This document shows positions 1-6,337 of a DNA stretch of 9,269 nucleotides, one piece after another. How positions within the stretch are numbered: the stretch's first letter is position 1; each line of letters starts with the position of its first letter. Below the pieces are notes generated by a model. The model did not search any database, was not told where the DNA came from, and was given only the letters and a program-made list of their open reading frames with translations. The translations under genes and the position numbers were made by a program. Source of the stretch: JAKFDI01 sp044508835 (GTDB lineage: Bacteria; Pseudomonadota; Gammaproteobacteria; Burkholderiales; Burkholderiaceae_C); assembly GCA_044508835.1 (NCBI GenBank), contig JBIQHD010000060.1, positions 1 to 9,269 of the forward strand, given 5' to 3'.

Positions 1-37
1 CCGCGCTCTGTCATGCAACGCGGATCAGCACTGAGTT

Positions 38-124
38 ATGCAGACCTTCCTTAACGGTCGAGCCATACGAAAAGGCTGGTACATCGACAAGAAGACCGGT
101 CAGAAGATCGAAGTGGACTTCTGA
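38..124 (+). CDS. Possible small ORF, 28 residues, unknown function
   Basis: An ATG-initiated reading frame of 28 codons ends in TGA and encodes a short basic peptide with a Gly-Trp-Tyr-Ile-Asp-Lys-Lys-Thr-Gly stretch in its centre. An in-frame TGA lies just upstream (32-34), so it is not simply the visible end of a longer protein in this frame, though a short open stretch before that TGA could be the end of a gene outside the window. GC here is about 50%, well below the 70% or more of the kyn genes. I see no clear Shine-Dalgarno sequence and recognise no family. It could be a real small protein, a degraded gene remnant or chance. Confidence 0.2.
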   Translation: MQTFLNGRAIRKGWYIDKKTGQKIEVDF

Positions 125-432
125 ATCGAATCACCATGGTGCTCGGACAACCTGACGGCCAGAAGCAGTCCAAGCGCCGGCAAGCTTCCGATGCCACCGG
201 CCGGCTGCAATGACAGGCCACCGCATTCGGCGTCCTGTGGCGAGCCGCATATGACCTCGAAGAGCGCTTGCTGACCAGCATCGTCATCGGTGCCGGCATG
301 CGTCATCAGGAAACTTCCTACCATGAGAAAGGCTGGCTGCAGCATGTGAGCGACAGCGACCAATCCGGTCAAAGCCATCCCCCGTCCCGCAGCCACATTG
401 GCAACGCCCCGTTCCCGGCGCAGACTCCGCCA
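125..432. other. Gene-free leader upstream of the kyn operon
   Basis: This 308-base stretch has no recognisable gene. GC is about 60%, against more than 70% in the operon that follows. The plus-strand frame of the hydrolase stays open back to a TGA near 210, but the extra residues look non-coding (polar, no conserved pattern). A minus-strand frame (378 down to 100, 92 codons) begins with a hydrophobic stretch but matches nothing I know. Short palindromes occur, for example AGGAAACTTCCT (308-319), with no sign of function. The kyn promoter should lie here. A TTGGCA at 398-403 resembles a -35 box, but no good -10 follows it. No regulator gene such as an Lrp-type kynR is present in this stretch. 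Confidence 0.5.
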
Positions 433-1308
433 ATGAGTTCGCCGCCATCCTTCCCCACCCAGGCCGAGGTCGACGCCCAGTACAACCCGTCGCTGCGCCT
501 CGCCGACCCGGCCGCGCCGCTGCGGCACTACGCCGCGCGGGCCGAGGAAGCGCGCCGGCGCCTGCGCGGCGTGCTCGGCATCCCCTTCGGGCCGACGCCC
601 GCCGAGACGCTCGACGTCTACCCGGCGGATTCGCCCGGCGCCCCGGTGTTCGTGTTCTTCCACGGCGGCTACTGGCGCGCGCTGTCGTCGGCGGACTTCG
701 CCGGCGTCGCGCTCGGGCTGCAGCCGCTGGGCATCACCACGGTGGTGCCGAACTACGCGCTGTGCCCGGCGGTGACGATCGACGAGATCACCCGCCAGGC
801 GCGCGCCGCCGTGGCGTGGGTGCTGCGCCACATCGGCGCGCATGGCGGCGACGCCTCGCGCGTGGCGATCGGCGGGCATTCGGCCGGCGCGCACCTGGCC
901 GCGATGTGCTTGCAAGCGGACTGGGCGGCGCACGGGCTGGCCGACGATCCGCTCGCCGCCGGGCTGCTGGTCAGCGGCCTGTACGAGCTGGAGCCCCTGC
1001 GCCGCAGCTACCTGCAGCCGGTGATCCGGCTCGACGACGGCATCATCGCGCGCAACTCGCCGGCCCATCTCGTGCGGCGCTGCGCCACACCGTTGTGGAT
1101 CACCTGGGGCGGCGCCGAGACGGCCGAGTTCGCGCGTCAGTCGGCGCTCTACCATGCCGCGTGGCTGCGCGCCGGCAACCGCGCGGAACTCGCCGCCGTG
1201 CCGGGTGCCGACCACTTCTCGGCGATCCACGGCTTCGAGACGCCGGACAGCCCGTTGTGCCGCTGGCTCGCCCGCCATCTCGATGCGAACGGGAGCCCCG
1301 CGCGATGA
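433..1308 (+). CDS. Alpha/beta-hydrolase, probable N-formylkynurenine formamidase (arylformamidase)
   Basis: This is a 291-residue cytoplasmic alpha/beta-hydrolase with no signal peptide. The HGGYW motif (residues 77-81) is the oxyanion-hole HGGxW motif of eukaryotic-type kynurenine formamidases. The nucleophile elbow GHSAG (148-152) gives Ser150. His261 in the GADHF segment completes the triad, and Glu229 in GGAETAEF sits where animal enzymes have Asp. Expected reaction: N-formyl-L-kynurenine plus water to kynurenine plus formate. The stop overlaps the kynU start by four bases (ATGA), and kynA follows, so the pathway role is strongly suggested by context. The start at 433 is chosen because the conserved QYNP region follows closely and the longer in-frame extension looks non-coding, although no clear ribosome-binding site precedes it. 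It is not homologous to the cyclase-type KynB usual in bacteria. A general esterase is the alternative. Confidence 0.87.
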   Translation: MSSPPSFPTQAEVDAQYNPSLRLADPAAPLRHYAARAEEARRRLRGVLGIPFGPTPAETLDVYPADSPGAPVFVFFHGGYWRALSSADFAGVALGLQPLGITTVVPNYALCPAVTIDEITRQARAAVAWVLRHIGAHGGDASRVAIGGHSAGAHLAAMCLQADWAAHGLADDPLAAGLLVSGLYELEPLRRSYLQPVIRLDDGIIARNSPAHLVRRCATPLWITWGGAETAEFARQSALYHAAWLRAGNRAELAAVPGADHFSAIHGFETPDSPLCRWLARHLDANGSPAR

Positions 1309-2582
1309 GTTCCATGACACGCCAGGCCTGCGCCGAGCTCGACGCCCACGACCCGCTCGCCCCGCTGCGCGCCCAGTTCGCCGTGCCCGCGGGCAGCCTT
1401 TACCTCGACGGCAATTCGCTCGGCATGCTGCCGCGCGCCACCGCGGCACGGCTGCAGCACGTGGTGGCGAATGAATGGGGCGAGGACCTGATCCAGAGCT
1501 GGAACAAGGCCGGCTGGATCACGCAGCCGCAGCGCGTGGGCGACAAGATCGCGCGTCTCGTCGGCGCGGCGCCGGGCGAGGTGGTGGCGGCCGACTCGAC
1601 GTCGCTCAACCTCTACAAGGTGCTCAGCGTCGCCCTGGCCTTCGCCGCCGCCGACGCGCCCGGCCGGCGCGTCATCGTGTCGGAGCGAGACAACTTCCCG
1701 ACCGACCTCTACATCGCCGAGAGCCTGGCGCGGCAGCACGGCTTCGAGCTGCGCCTGGCAGGCGCGGGCGACATCGCCGCACACCTCGACGACTCGGTGG
1801 CGGTGCTGATGCTCACGCATGTCAACTACCGCAGCGGCCGCATGCACCCCATGGCCGGGACGACGGCGGCGGCCCATGCCGCCGGCGCGCGGGTGGTGTG
1901 GGACCTGGCGCATTCGGCCGGCGCCGTGCCGGTGGACCTTCTCGGCAGCGACGCCGACTTCGCCGTCGGCTGCGGCTACAAGTACCTCAACGGCGGCCCC
2001 GGCGCGCCGGCCTTCCTGTGGCTGCACCCGCGCCACGCCGCGCGCATGGACGCCGAGCGACTGTGGCAGCCGCTGTCCGGCTGGCTGGGCCATGCGGCCC
2101 CGTTCGCCTTCGATCCCGGCTACCGGCCGGCCGCGGGCGTGGCCCGCTTCGTCTGCGGCACGCCCTCGCCGATCGCGATGGCGGCGCTGGAGTGCGGCGT
2201 CGACACGCTGCTGGCCGTCGAGCCGATGGGCGGCATGGCCGCATTGCGCGCGAAGTCGTTGGCGCTCACCGGGCTGTTCATCGACCTCGTCGAGTCGCGC
2301 TGCGCCGGCCACGGGCTGACGCTGCAGACGCCGCGCGACCCGGCGGCGCGCGGCAGCCAGGTCAGCTTCCTGCGCGACGAAGGCGGCTACGCCATCGTGC
2401 AGGCGCTGATCGCGCGCGGCGTCGTCGGCGACTTCCGCGAGCCGGGCATCCTGCGCTTCGGCTTCACGCCGCTGACGCTGCGCCACGTCGACGTCTGGGA
2501 CGCCGTCGAGCAGCTGCGGCAGGTGCTCGACGGCGGCGAATGGCGCGAGGAGCGCTTCAACCAGCGCGCCGCCGTCACCTGA
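1305..2582 (+). CDS. kynU: Kynureninase (L-kynurenine hydrolase)
   Basis: This 425-residue PLP enzyme of aminotransferase fold type I cleaves kynurenine to anthranilate and L-alanine. The N-terminal YLDGNSLG motif (33-40) is characteristic. Phosphate-contact residues lie in DSTS (97-100). Asp200 and His203 in WDLAHSAG and Tyr225 next to the Schiff-base Lys226 in GCGYKYLNGGPG form the cofactor site; the Pseudomonas fluorescens enzyme uses Lys227, almost the same position. The C-terminal small domain carries the RFGFTPL segment. Length is normal. The ATG overlaps the upstream stop (ATGA), so translation is probably coupled to the hydrolase; a second in-frame ATG at 1314 is possible. Acting after the hydrolase and KynA, it completes the anthranilate branch. 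No kynurenine monooxygenase is in the window. Confidence 0.96.
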   Translation: MSSMTRQACAELDAHDPLAPLRAQFAVPAGSLYLDGNSLGMLPRATAARLQHVVANEWGEDLIQSWNKAGWITQPQRVGDKIARLVGAAPGEVVAADSTSLNLYKVLSVALAFAAADAPGRRVIVSERDNFPTDLYIAESLARQHGFELRLAGAGDIAAHLDDSVAVLMLTHVNYRSGRMHPMAGTTAAAHAAGARVVWDLAHSAGAVPVDLLGSDADFAVGCGYKYLNGGPGAPAFLWLHPRHAARMDAERLWQPLSGWLGHAAPFAFDPGYRPAAGVARFVCGTPSPIAMAALECGVDTLLAVEPMGGMAALRAKSLALTGLFIDLVESRCAGHGLTLQTPRDPAARGSQVSFLRDEGGYAIVQALIARGVVGDFREPGILRFGFTPLTLRHVDVWDAVEQLRQVLDGGEWREERFNQRAAVT

Positions 2583-2597
2583 CGGCGCGCATCGCAC

Positions 2598-2602
2598 GGA
2601 GG
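2598..2602 (+). promoter_or_regulatory. Strong ribosome-binding site for kynA
   Basis: GGAGG lies five bases before the kynA ATG, inside the 25-base gap after kynU. It is the clearest Shine-Dalgarno sequence in the kyn operon and fixes the kynA start. Confidence 0.75.
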
Positions 2603-2607
2603 TCGCC

Positions 2608-3444
2608 ATGAGCACCGAGAAGATCGTGGCCGATGAAGGCGCGCGGCTCGACTTCAGCCGCACCATGAGCTACGTCGACTACCTGCACCTCGACGAGGTG
2701 CTGGGTGCGCAGCACCCGCTGTCGCCCTCGCACGACGAGATGCTGTTCATCGTGCAGCACCAGACGAGCGAGCTGTGGATGAAGCTGATGCTGCACGAGC
2801 TCGACGCCGCGATCGCCGGCGTGCGCGAGGACCGGCTGCAGCCCGTCTTCAAGATGCTGGCGCGCGTGGGCCGCGTGATGGAGCAGCTGGTCGGCGCCTG
2901 GAGCGTGCTGGCCACGATGACGCCGCCCGAATACACTGCGATGCGACCCTACCTCGGCAGCTCCAGCGGCTTCCAGAGCATGCAGTACCGCTGCATCGAA
3001 TTCGCCCTCGGCAACAAGAACGCGGCCATGCTCAAGCCGCACGCCCACCGCCCCGACCTGCTGGCGCAGGTGGAGGCGGCCTGGCGCGCGCCTTCGCTGT
3101 ACGACGAATCGCTGCGCCTGCTCGCGCGGCGCGGCATGGCGATGCCGGCGTCGCACCTGGAACGCGACTGGACCCAGCCCTACGAGGCGAGCGAGGCGGT
3201 CGAGCAGGCCTGGCTGCAGGTCTACCGCGACCCGCAGGCGCACTGGGACCTGTACCAGCTGGGCGAGAAGCTCACCGACATCGAGGACGCCTTCCGCCTC
3301 TTCCGCTTCCGCCACGTCACCACCGTGGAGCGCATCATCGGCCTCAAGCGCGGCACCGGCGGCACGGGCGGTGTCAGCTACCTGCGCAAGATGCTCGACG
3401 TGGTGATGTTCCCGGAGATCTGGAGCCTGCGCACGCACCTGTGA
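2608..3444 (+). CDS. kynA: Tryptophan 2,3-dioxygenase
   Basis: This 278-residue heme enzyme opens the indole ring of L-tryptophan with O2 to give N-formylkynurenine, the first step of the pathway. Known residues of the Xanthomonas campestris enzyme recur at a constant offset of four: active-site His51 in QHQTSELWMKL (Xc His55), Tyr109 and Arg113 that hold the substrate carboxylate (Xc Tyr113, Arg117), proximal heme ligand His236 in FRFRHVTTVER (Xc His240), and Thr250 in the GTGGTGG loop (Xc Thr254). Nothing essential is missing and the length is standard for bacterial homotetrameric enzymes. It lies 25 bases after kynU with its own strong ribosome-binding site, so it is the last gene of the operon although it acts first. 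No clear terminator follows before the toxin-antitoxin operator. Confidence 0.98.
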   Translation: MSTEKIVADEGARLDFSRTMSYVDYLHLDEVLGAQHPLSPSHDEMLFIVQHQTSELWMKLMLHELDAAIAGVREDRLQPVFKMLARVGRVMEQLVGAWSVLATMTPPEYTAMRPYLGSSSGFQSMQYRCIEFALGNKNAAMLKPHAHRPDLLAQVEAAWRAPSLYDESLRLLARRGMAMPASHLERDWTQPYEASEAVEQAWLQVYRDPQAHWDLYQLGEKLTDIEDAFRLFRFRHVTTVERIIGLKRGTGGTGGVSYLRKMLDVVMFPEIWSLRTHL

Positions 3445-3449
3445 CCTAG

Positions 3450-3467
3450 AATACAGAAATCTGTATT
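3450..3467. promoter_or_regulatory. Perfect 18-bp inverted repeat, probable VapB/VapBC operator
   Basis: AATACAGAAATCTGTATT consists of two 8-base arms that are exact reverse complements around a central AA. It starts 6 bases after the kynA stop and lies 24 bases before the vapB start. Type II antitoxins with a ribbon-helix-helix fold typically bind such palindromes over their own promoter. TAGAAT at 3447-3452 overlaps its left edge and could be a -10 box, but I see no good -35. The site is strikingly AT-rich for this neighbourhood. It has no following T-run, so a terminator role is unlikely. That it is an operator is inferred from position and symmetry. Confidence 0.6.
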
Positions 3468-3491
3468 GGCACTCACAAACTGGACACGGGC

Positions 3492-3734
3492 ATGAAGACC
3501 ACGCTCGATCTGAACGATGCACTACTGACCCAAGCCAAGACCCTGGCAGCCCAACAGCGCACCAGCCTGACGCGCCTCATCGAAGAGGGGCTGCAGCTGC
3601 GCTTGAGCGCGCAGCGCACCCGAGCGAAGAAGCCGGTGCGCCTGCCGGTCTACCGCGGCAAGGGCGGCCTGGCGCCCGGGCTCGACGCCACGAGCAACAA
3701 GGCCATGCTGGACGCTGCCGACCAGGGCGACTGA
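3492..3734 (+). CDS. vapB: VapB-type antitoxin (type II toxin-antitoxin)
   Basis: This 80-residue protein starts with MKTTLDLNDALLTQAK, followed by a helix ending in LIEEGLQLRL. This is the beta strand plus two helices of a ribbon-helix-helix DNA-binding domain (residues 1-38). The C-terminal part (48-78) has the pattern basic linker, LPVYRGKGGLAPGLD, then a short acidic-alanine helix, which matches the toxin-binding tail of VapB antitoxins in the LP-x-x-x-GGL-x-PG-x-D group. It would neutralise the PIN toxin encoded three bases downstream and, with it, repress its own promoter through the palindrome at 3450-3467. The ribosome-binding site is weak (GGACACGGG just before the ATG). GC at its start is lower than in the flanking genes, consistent with acquisition by transfer. 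Confidence 0.85.
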   Translation: MKTTLDLNDALLTQAKTLAAQQRTSLTRLIEEGLQLRLSAQRTRAKKPVRLPVYRGKGGLAPGLDATSNKAMLDAADQGD

Positions 3735-3737
3735 CCC

Positions 3738-4172
3738 ATGACACCGGACGTCAACGTCCTGGTCGCGGCATCCCGCAGCGACCATCCCCACCATGCACCG
3801 GCCCGCGCCTGGCTGGAGCAGGCCCTCATGCTGGCCGTCCAGGGTTCCGTCCTCAAGTTGCAGCCCATGGTGGTCGCCAGCTTTCTGCGGCTGGTCACGC
3901 ACCCACGGATCTTCGTTCAGCCGACGCCCATGTCCGAAGCGCTTCGCTTCGTCGATGCACTGCTGGCCGCGCCCGGTGTCGAGCACCTCGAGCTGGGAGC
4001 CGAGTGGCCGGCGCTGCGAACGCTGTGCGCGACCCAGGCCCTCACTGCCAACGACATCCCCGATGCATGGCTTGCGGCTGCCGCCATCCATCAGGGCGAA
4101 CACGTGGCCAGTTTCGACACGGACTTCAAGCGACTGTTGCCGCGAGCGCAGTTCACGTTGCTGTCCACCTGA
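3738..4172 (+). CDS. vapC: VapC-type PIN-domain ribonuclease toxin
   Basis: This 144-residue PIN-domain protein is the toxin partner of the preceding antitoxin. The N-terminal PDVNVLVAASR carries the first catalytic aspartate (Asp4). Further acidic residues are Asp106 and Asp109 in ANDIPDAWLAAAA, and Asp127 and Asp129 in SFDTDFKRL. These are the usual Mg-binding positions of PIN nucleases, which typically cut tRNA or rRNA. The central segment VVASFLRLVTHPRIF matches a common VapC subgroup. At the place where many VapC proteins have a glutamate two to three residues before FLR, this one has Val46-Ala47; from memory that subgroup often lacks it too. The gene begins three bases after vapB, so the pair is one transcript. 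It ends 42 bases from the convergent rng gene. Its RNA target cannot be told from sequence. Confidence 0.85.
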   Translation: MTPDVNVLVAASRSDHPHHAPARAWLEQALMLAVQGSVLKLQPMVVASFLRLVTHPRIFVQPTPMSEALRFVDALLAAPGVEHLELGAEWPALRTLCATQALTANDIPDAWLAAAAIHQGEHVASFDTDFKRLLPRAQFTLLST

Positions 4173-4178
4173 CCCCGT

Positions 4179-4209
4179 CGGGAGCTATCACCTCCCGCGA
4201 AGCCTCGCG
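4179..4209. terminator. Weak hairpins between convergent vapC and rng
   Basis: The 42 bases between the two converging stop codons contain CGGGAG/CTCCCG arms (4179-4184 with 4192-4197) around a 7-base loop, and an overlapping second hairpin CGCGA/TCGCG (4196-4200 with 4205-4209) around a 4-base loop. The two share bases, so only one can form fully. Neither is followed by a T-run on either strand. A bidirectional transcription-end role is plausible from position only. Confidence 0.3.
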
Positions 4210-4214
4210 AACCT

Positions 4215-5696
4215 TCAGAGCAGCACGATGTCGTACTGCTCCGGCGACCCTGTGGCTTCGGCCTGCAGCGAGATCGGCTTGCCGATGAACTCCGACAGGC
4301 CGGCCAGGTGCGGGCTTTCCTCGTCGAGCAGCATCTCCACCACGGCGGGCGCGGCGACGATGCGGAACTCCTTGGGGTTGAACTGGCGCGCCTCGCGCAG
4401 GATCTCGCGCAGGATGTCGTAGCACACGCTGCGCGGCGTCTTGACCTGGCCCTTGCCTTCGCAGGTGGGGCACGGCTCGCACAGCATGTGCGCGAGCGAT
4501 TCGCGGGTGCGCTTGCGCGTCATCTCCACGAGGCCGAGCTGGGTGAAGCCGCTGACGGTCGTCTTGGTGCGGTCGCGCGCGAGCTGCTTGCGGAATTCCT
4601 GCAGCACGGCGTGCTGGTGGTCCTCGCGCACCATGTCGATGAAGTCGACGATGATGATGCCGCCCAGGTTGCGCAGCCGCAGCTGCCGCGCGATCGCCTG
4701 CGCCGCTTCGAGGTTGGTCTTGAAGATGGTGTCGTCGAAGTTGCGCGCGCCGACGTAGCCGCCGGTGTTCACGTCCACCGTGGTCAGGGCCTCGGTCTGG
4801 TCGATGATGAGGTAGCCGCCCGACTTCAGGTCGACCCGGCGCGCGAGCGCGCGGGCGATCTCCTCGTCGATGTTGTAGAGGTCGAAGATCGGCCGCTCGC
4901 CGGTGTAGTGCTCGAGCTTCTTCACCGAGCCGGGCGTGAAGGCCTCGCCGAAGCCGCGCAGCGCGTCGAACTGGATGCGCGAGTCGACGCGGATGGCCTG
5001 CGTCTCCTCGTGCGCCAGGTCGCGCAGCACGCGCTCGGTGAGGCTCAGGTCCTGGTGCAGCAGCGTGCCGGCCGGGCTCTTGAAGCTGCGCTCGCGGATC
5101 GAGCCCCAGGTCTTGCGCAGGTAGGCGATGTCGTCGGCGAGCTCCTCGTCGCTCGCGTCCTCGGCGTTGGTGCGCAGGATGAAGCCGCCGCCACCGCCCT
5201 CTTCCGGCGTGCCGACGAGCTGCTGCATGCGCGCGCGCAGCTGGTCGCGCAGCTCGGGCGAGCCGATCTTCTGCGAGATGCCGATGTGGTCGTCCTGCGG
5301 CAGGAACACGAGCAGCCGCCCGGCCACGCTGATCTGCGTGGACAGGCGCGCGCCCTTGGTGCCGATCGGGTCCTTGATGACCTGCACGGTCAGCGTCTGG
5401 CCCTCGAACACCAGGCGCTCGATGGGCGTGGCTGGCCCGCCATTGCCGTGGTCGGCGCCGCGGAACTGGCCGCTCGAATGCACGTCGGCCACGTGCAGGA
5501 AGGCGGCGCGCTCCAGGCCGATGTCGATGAAGGCGGACTGCATGCCGGGCAGCACGCGCGCCACGCGGCCGGCGTAGATGTTGCCGACGAGGCCCCGTTC
5601 CAGCGTGCGTTCGATGTGCAGTTCCTGGACCGCGCCGTTCTCGACCACGGCGACCCGCGTTTCCTGCGGCGTCCAGTTGATGAGGATGTCTTGCAT
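4215..5696 (-). CDS. rng: Ribonuclease G (RNase E/G family endoribonuclease)
   Basis: This 493-residue RNase G cuts single-stranded AU-rich RNA from a 5'-monophosphate entry and matures the 5' end of 16S rRNA. An S1 RNA-binding domain spans roughly residues 35-130 (GNIYAGRVARVLPGMQSAFIDIG at its start). Segment 165-190 (GGGGGFILRTNAE) leads into the 5'-sensor/RNase H-like part. The catalytic metal aspartates are Asp308 in TVDVNTGG and Asp351 in IIIVDFIDM. The CPTC motif (409-412) is the zinc-link pair used for dimer contact in RNase E. The length is that of RNase G; there is no long disordered RNase E scaffold. It follows maf after 21 bases with no obvious ribosome-binding site. The maf-rng pairing is also seen in Escherichia coli (yhdE-rng). 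It is the last gene of the minus-strand operon. Confidence 0.97.
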   Translation of the reverse strand: MQDILINWTPQETRVAVVENGAVQELHIERTLERGLVGNIYAGRVARVLPGMQSAFIDIGLERAAFLHVADVHSSGQFRGADHGNGGPATPIERLVFEGQTLTVQVIKDPIGTKGARLSTQISVAGRLLVFLPQDDHIGISQKIGSPELRDQLRARMQQLVGTPEEGGGGGFILRTNAEDASDEELADDIAYLRKTWGSIRERSFKSPAGTLLHQDLSLTERVLRDLAHEETQAIRVDSRIQFDALRGFGEAFTPGSVKKLEHYTGERPIFDLYNIDEEIARALARRVDLKSGGYLIIDQTEALTTVDVNTGGYVGARNFDDTIFKTNLEAAQAIARQLRLRNLGGIIIVDFIDMVREDHQHAVLQEFRKQLARDRTKTTVSGFTQLGLVEMTRKRTRESLAHMLCEPCPTCEGKGQVKTPRSVCYDILREILREARQFNPKEFRIVAAPAVVEMLLDEESPHLAGLSEFIGKPISLQAEATGSPEQYDIVLL

Positions 5697-5717
5697 GGAC
5701 GGGCGGTGAGGGGCGCG

Positions 5718-6320
5718 TCAGAACCTCACGCGCGCTTGTCTGAGCAGGTGTGCCGTCTCGTACAGGGGCAAGCCCATGATACTGGAGTAGCTTCCGTCGA
5801 TGCGGTCGATCCAGGCCGCGGCCGCGCTCTGGATGGCGTAGGCGCCGGCCTTGCCGAAGGGCTCGCCGCTCTCGACGTAGCGGTGGATGTCGGCCTCGGT
5901 CACGGAGGCGAAATGCACGTGCGAGACGTTGACGACGAGCTGCTGGCGCCGCCCCTGCGCCAGCGCCACGGCCGTGATGACGCGGTGCATGCGGCCCGAG
6001 AGCAGCCGCAGCGTGGCATGCGCCTCGGTCGCATCGCGCGGCTTGCCGAGGATGCGCCGGCCGAGCGCCACGGTGGTGTCGGAGCACAGGACGGGCGCCG
6101 CGGGCAGCGCCCTCGCCTTCAGGCGCGCACGTGCGGCGGCGAGCTTCGCCCAGGTCACGCGCTCGACGTATTCGGCCGGCAGCTCGCCCGGGATCTCGGC
6201 CTCCAGCGACTCGGCGTCCTCGTCGGCACCCGGCAGCAGCAGCTCGTGGCGCACGCCGAGCTGTTCGAGCAGCTGGCGGCGGCGCGGGCTTTGCGAGGCG
6301 AGGTAGATGAAGTCGTGCAT
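5718..6320 (-). CDS. maf: Maf-family nucleoside triphosphate pyrophosphatase (YhdE-like)
   Basis: This 200-residue Maf protein hydrolyses non-canonical or excess nucleoside triphosphates to the monophosphate and pyrophosphate. Visible family motifs are the N-terminal LASQSPRRRQLL (7-18), catalytic SDTTVAL (80-86, Asp81), LGKPRDATEA (91-100), and the C-terminal AAAWIDRIDGSYSSIMGLPLYET region (167-189). The GSYSSIMGLP form resembles the dTTP/UTP-directed YhdE branch more than the m7GTP-directed YceF branch; that assignment is inferred. The start is fixed by the usual short distance from the ATG to LASxSPRR. It begins 17 bases after rlmH and is followed by rng, the order also found in enterobacteria. 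Older literature links Maf to septum inhibition. Confidence 0.94.
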   Translation of the reverse strand: MHDFIYLASQSPRRRQLLEQLGVRHELLLPGADEDAESLEAEIPGELPAEYVERVTWAKLAAARARLKARALPAAPVLCSDTTVALGRRILGKPRDATEAHATLRLLSGRMHRVITAVALAQGRRQQLVVNVSHVHFASVTEADIHRYVESGEPFGKAGAYAIQSAAAAWIDRIDGSYSSIMGLPLYETAHLLRQARVRF

Positions 6321-6337
6321 GCGGGTCGGCCTGGAAG

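Noticed and set aside
132..141. CACCATGGTG palindrome as an operator
   Set aside because: Short, isolated and not near a recognisable promoter; a 10-base palindrome is likely by chance.
100..378. 92-codon minus-strand ORF with a hydrophobic N-terminus as a membrane protein gene
   Set aside because: No recognisable family, no clear ribosome-binding site, and the open frame continues across the kyn hydrolase as a GC-driven shadow, so coding is not supported.
268..432. Longer hydrolase start at 268
   Set aside because: The extra 55 residues have no conserved features, the GC pattern changes there, and family proteins begin near the QYNP segment, favouring 433.
762..1304. Longer kynU with an N-terminal extension in frame over the hydrolase gene
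   Set aside because: The extension is an Arg/Ala-rich out-of-frame reading of the hydrolase. Kynureninase motifs start right after the ATG at 1305.
1149..2666. 505-codon minus-strand ORF antisense to kynU
   Set aside because: Shadow of the kynU reading frame. The composition is dominated by Arg, Ala and Gly and no motif is visible, while kynU itself is intact.
3450..3467. Palindrome as an intrinsic terminator of kynA
   Set aside because: The stem is AT-rich and weak and no T-run follows; a protein-binding operator fits better.
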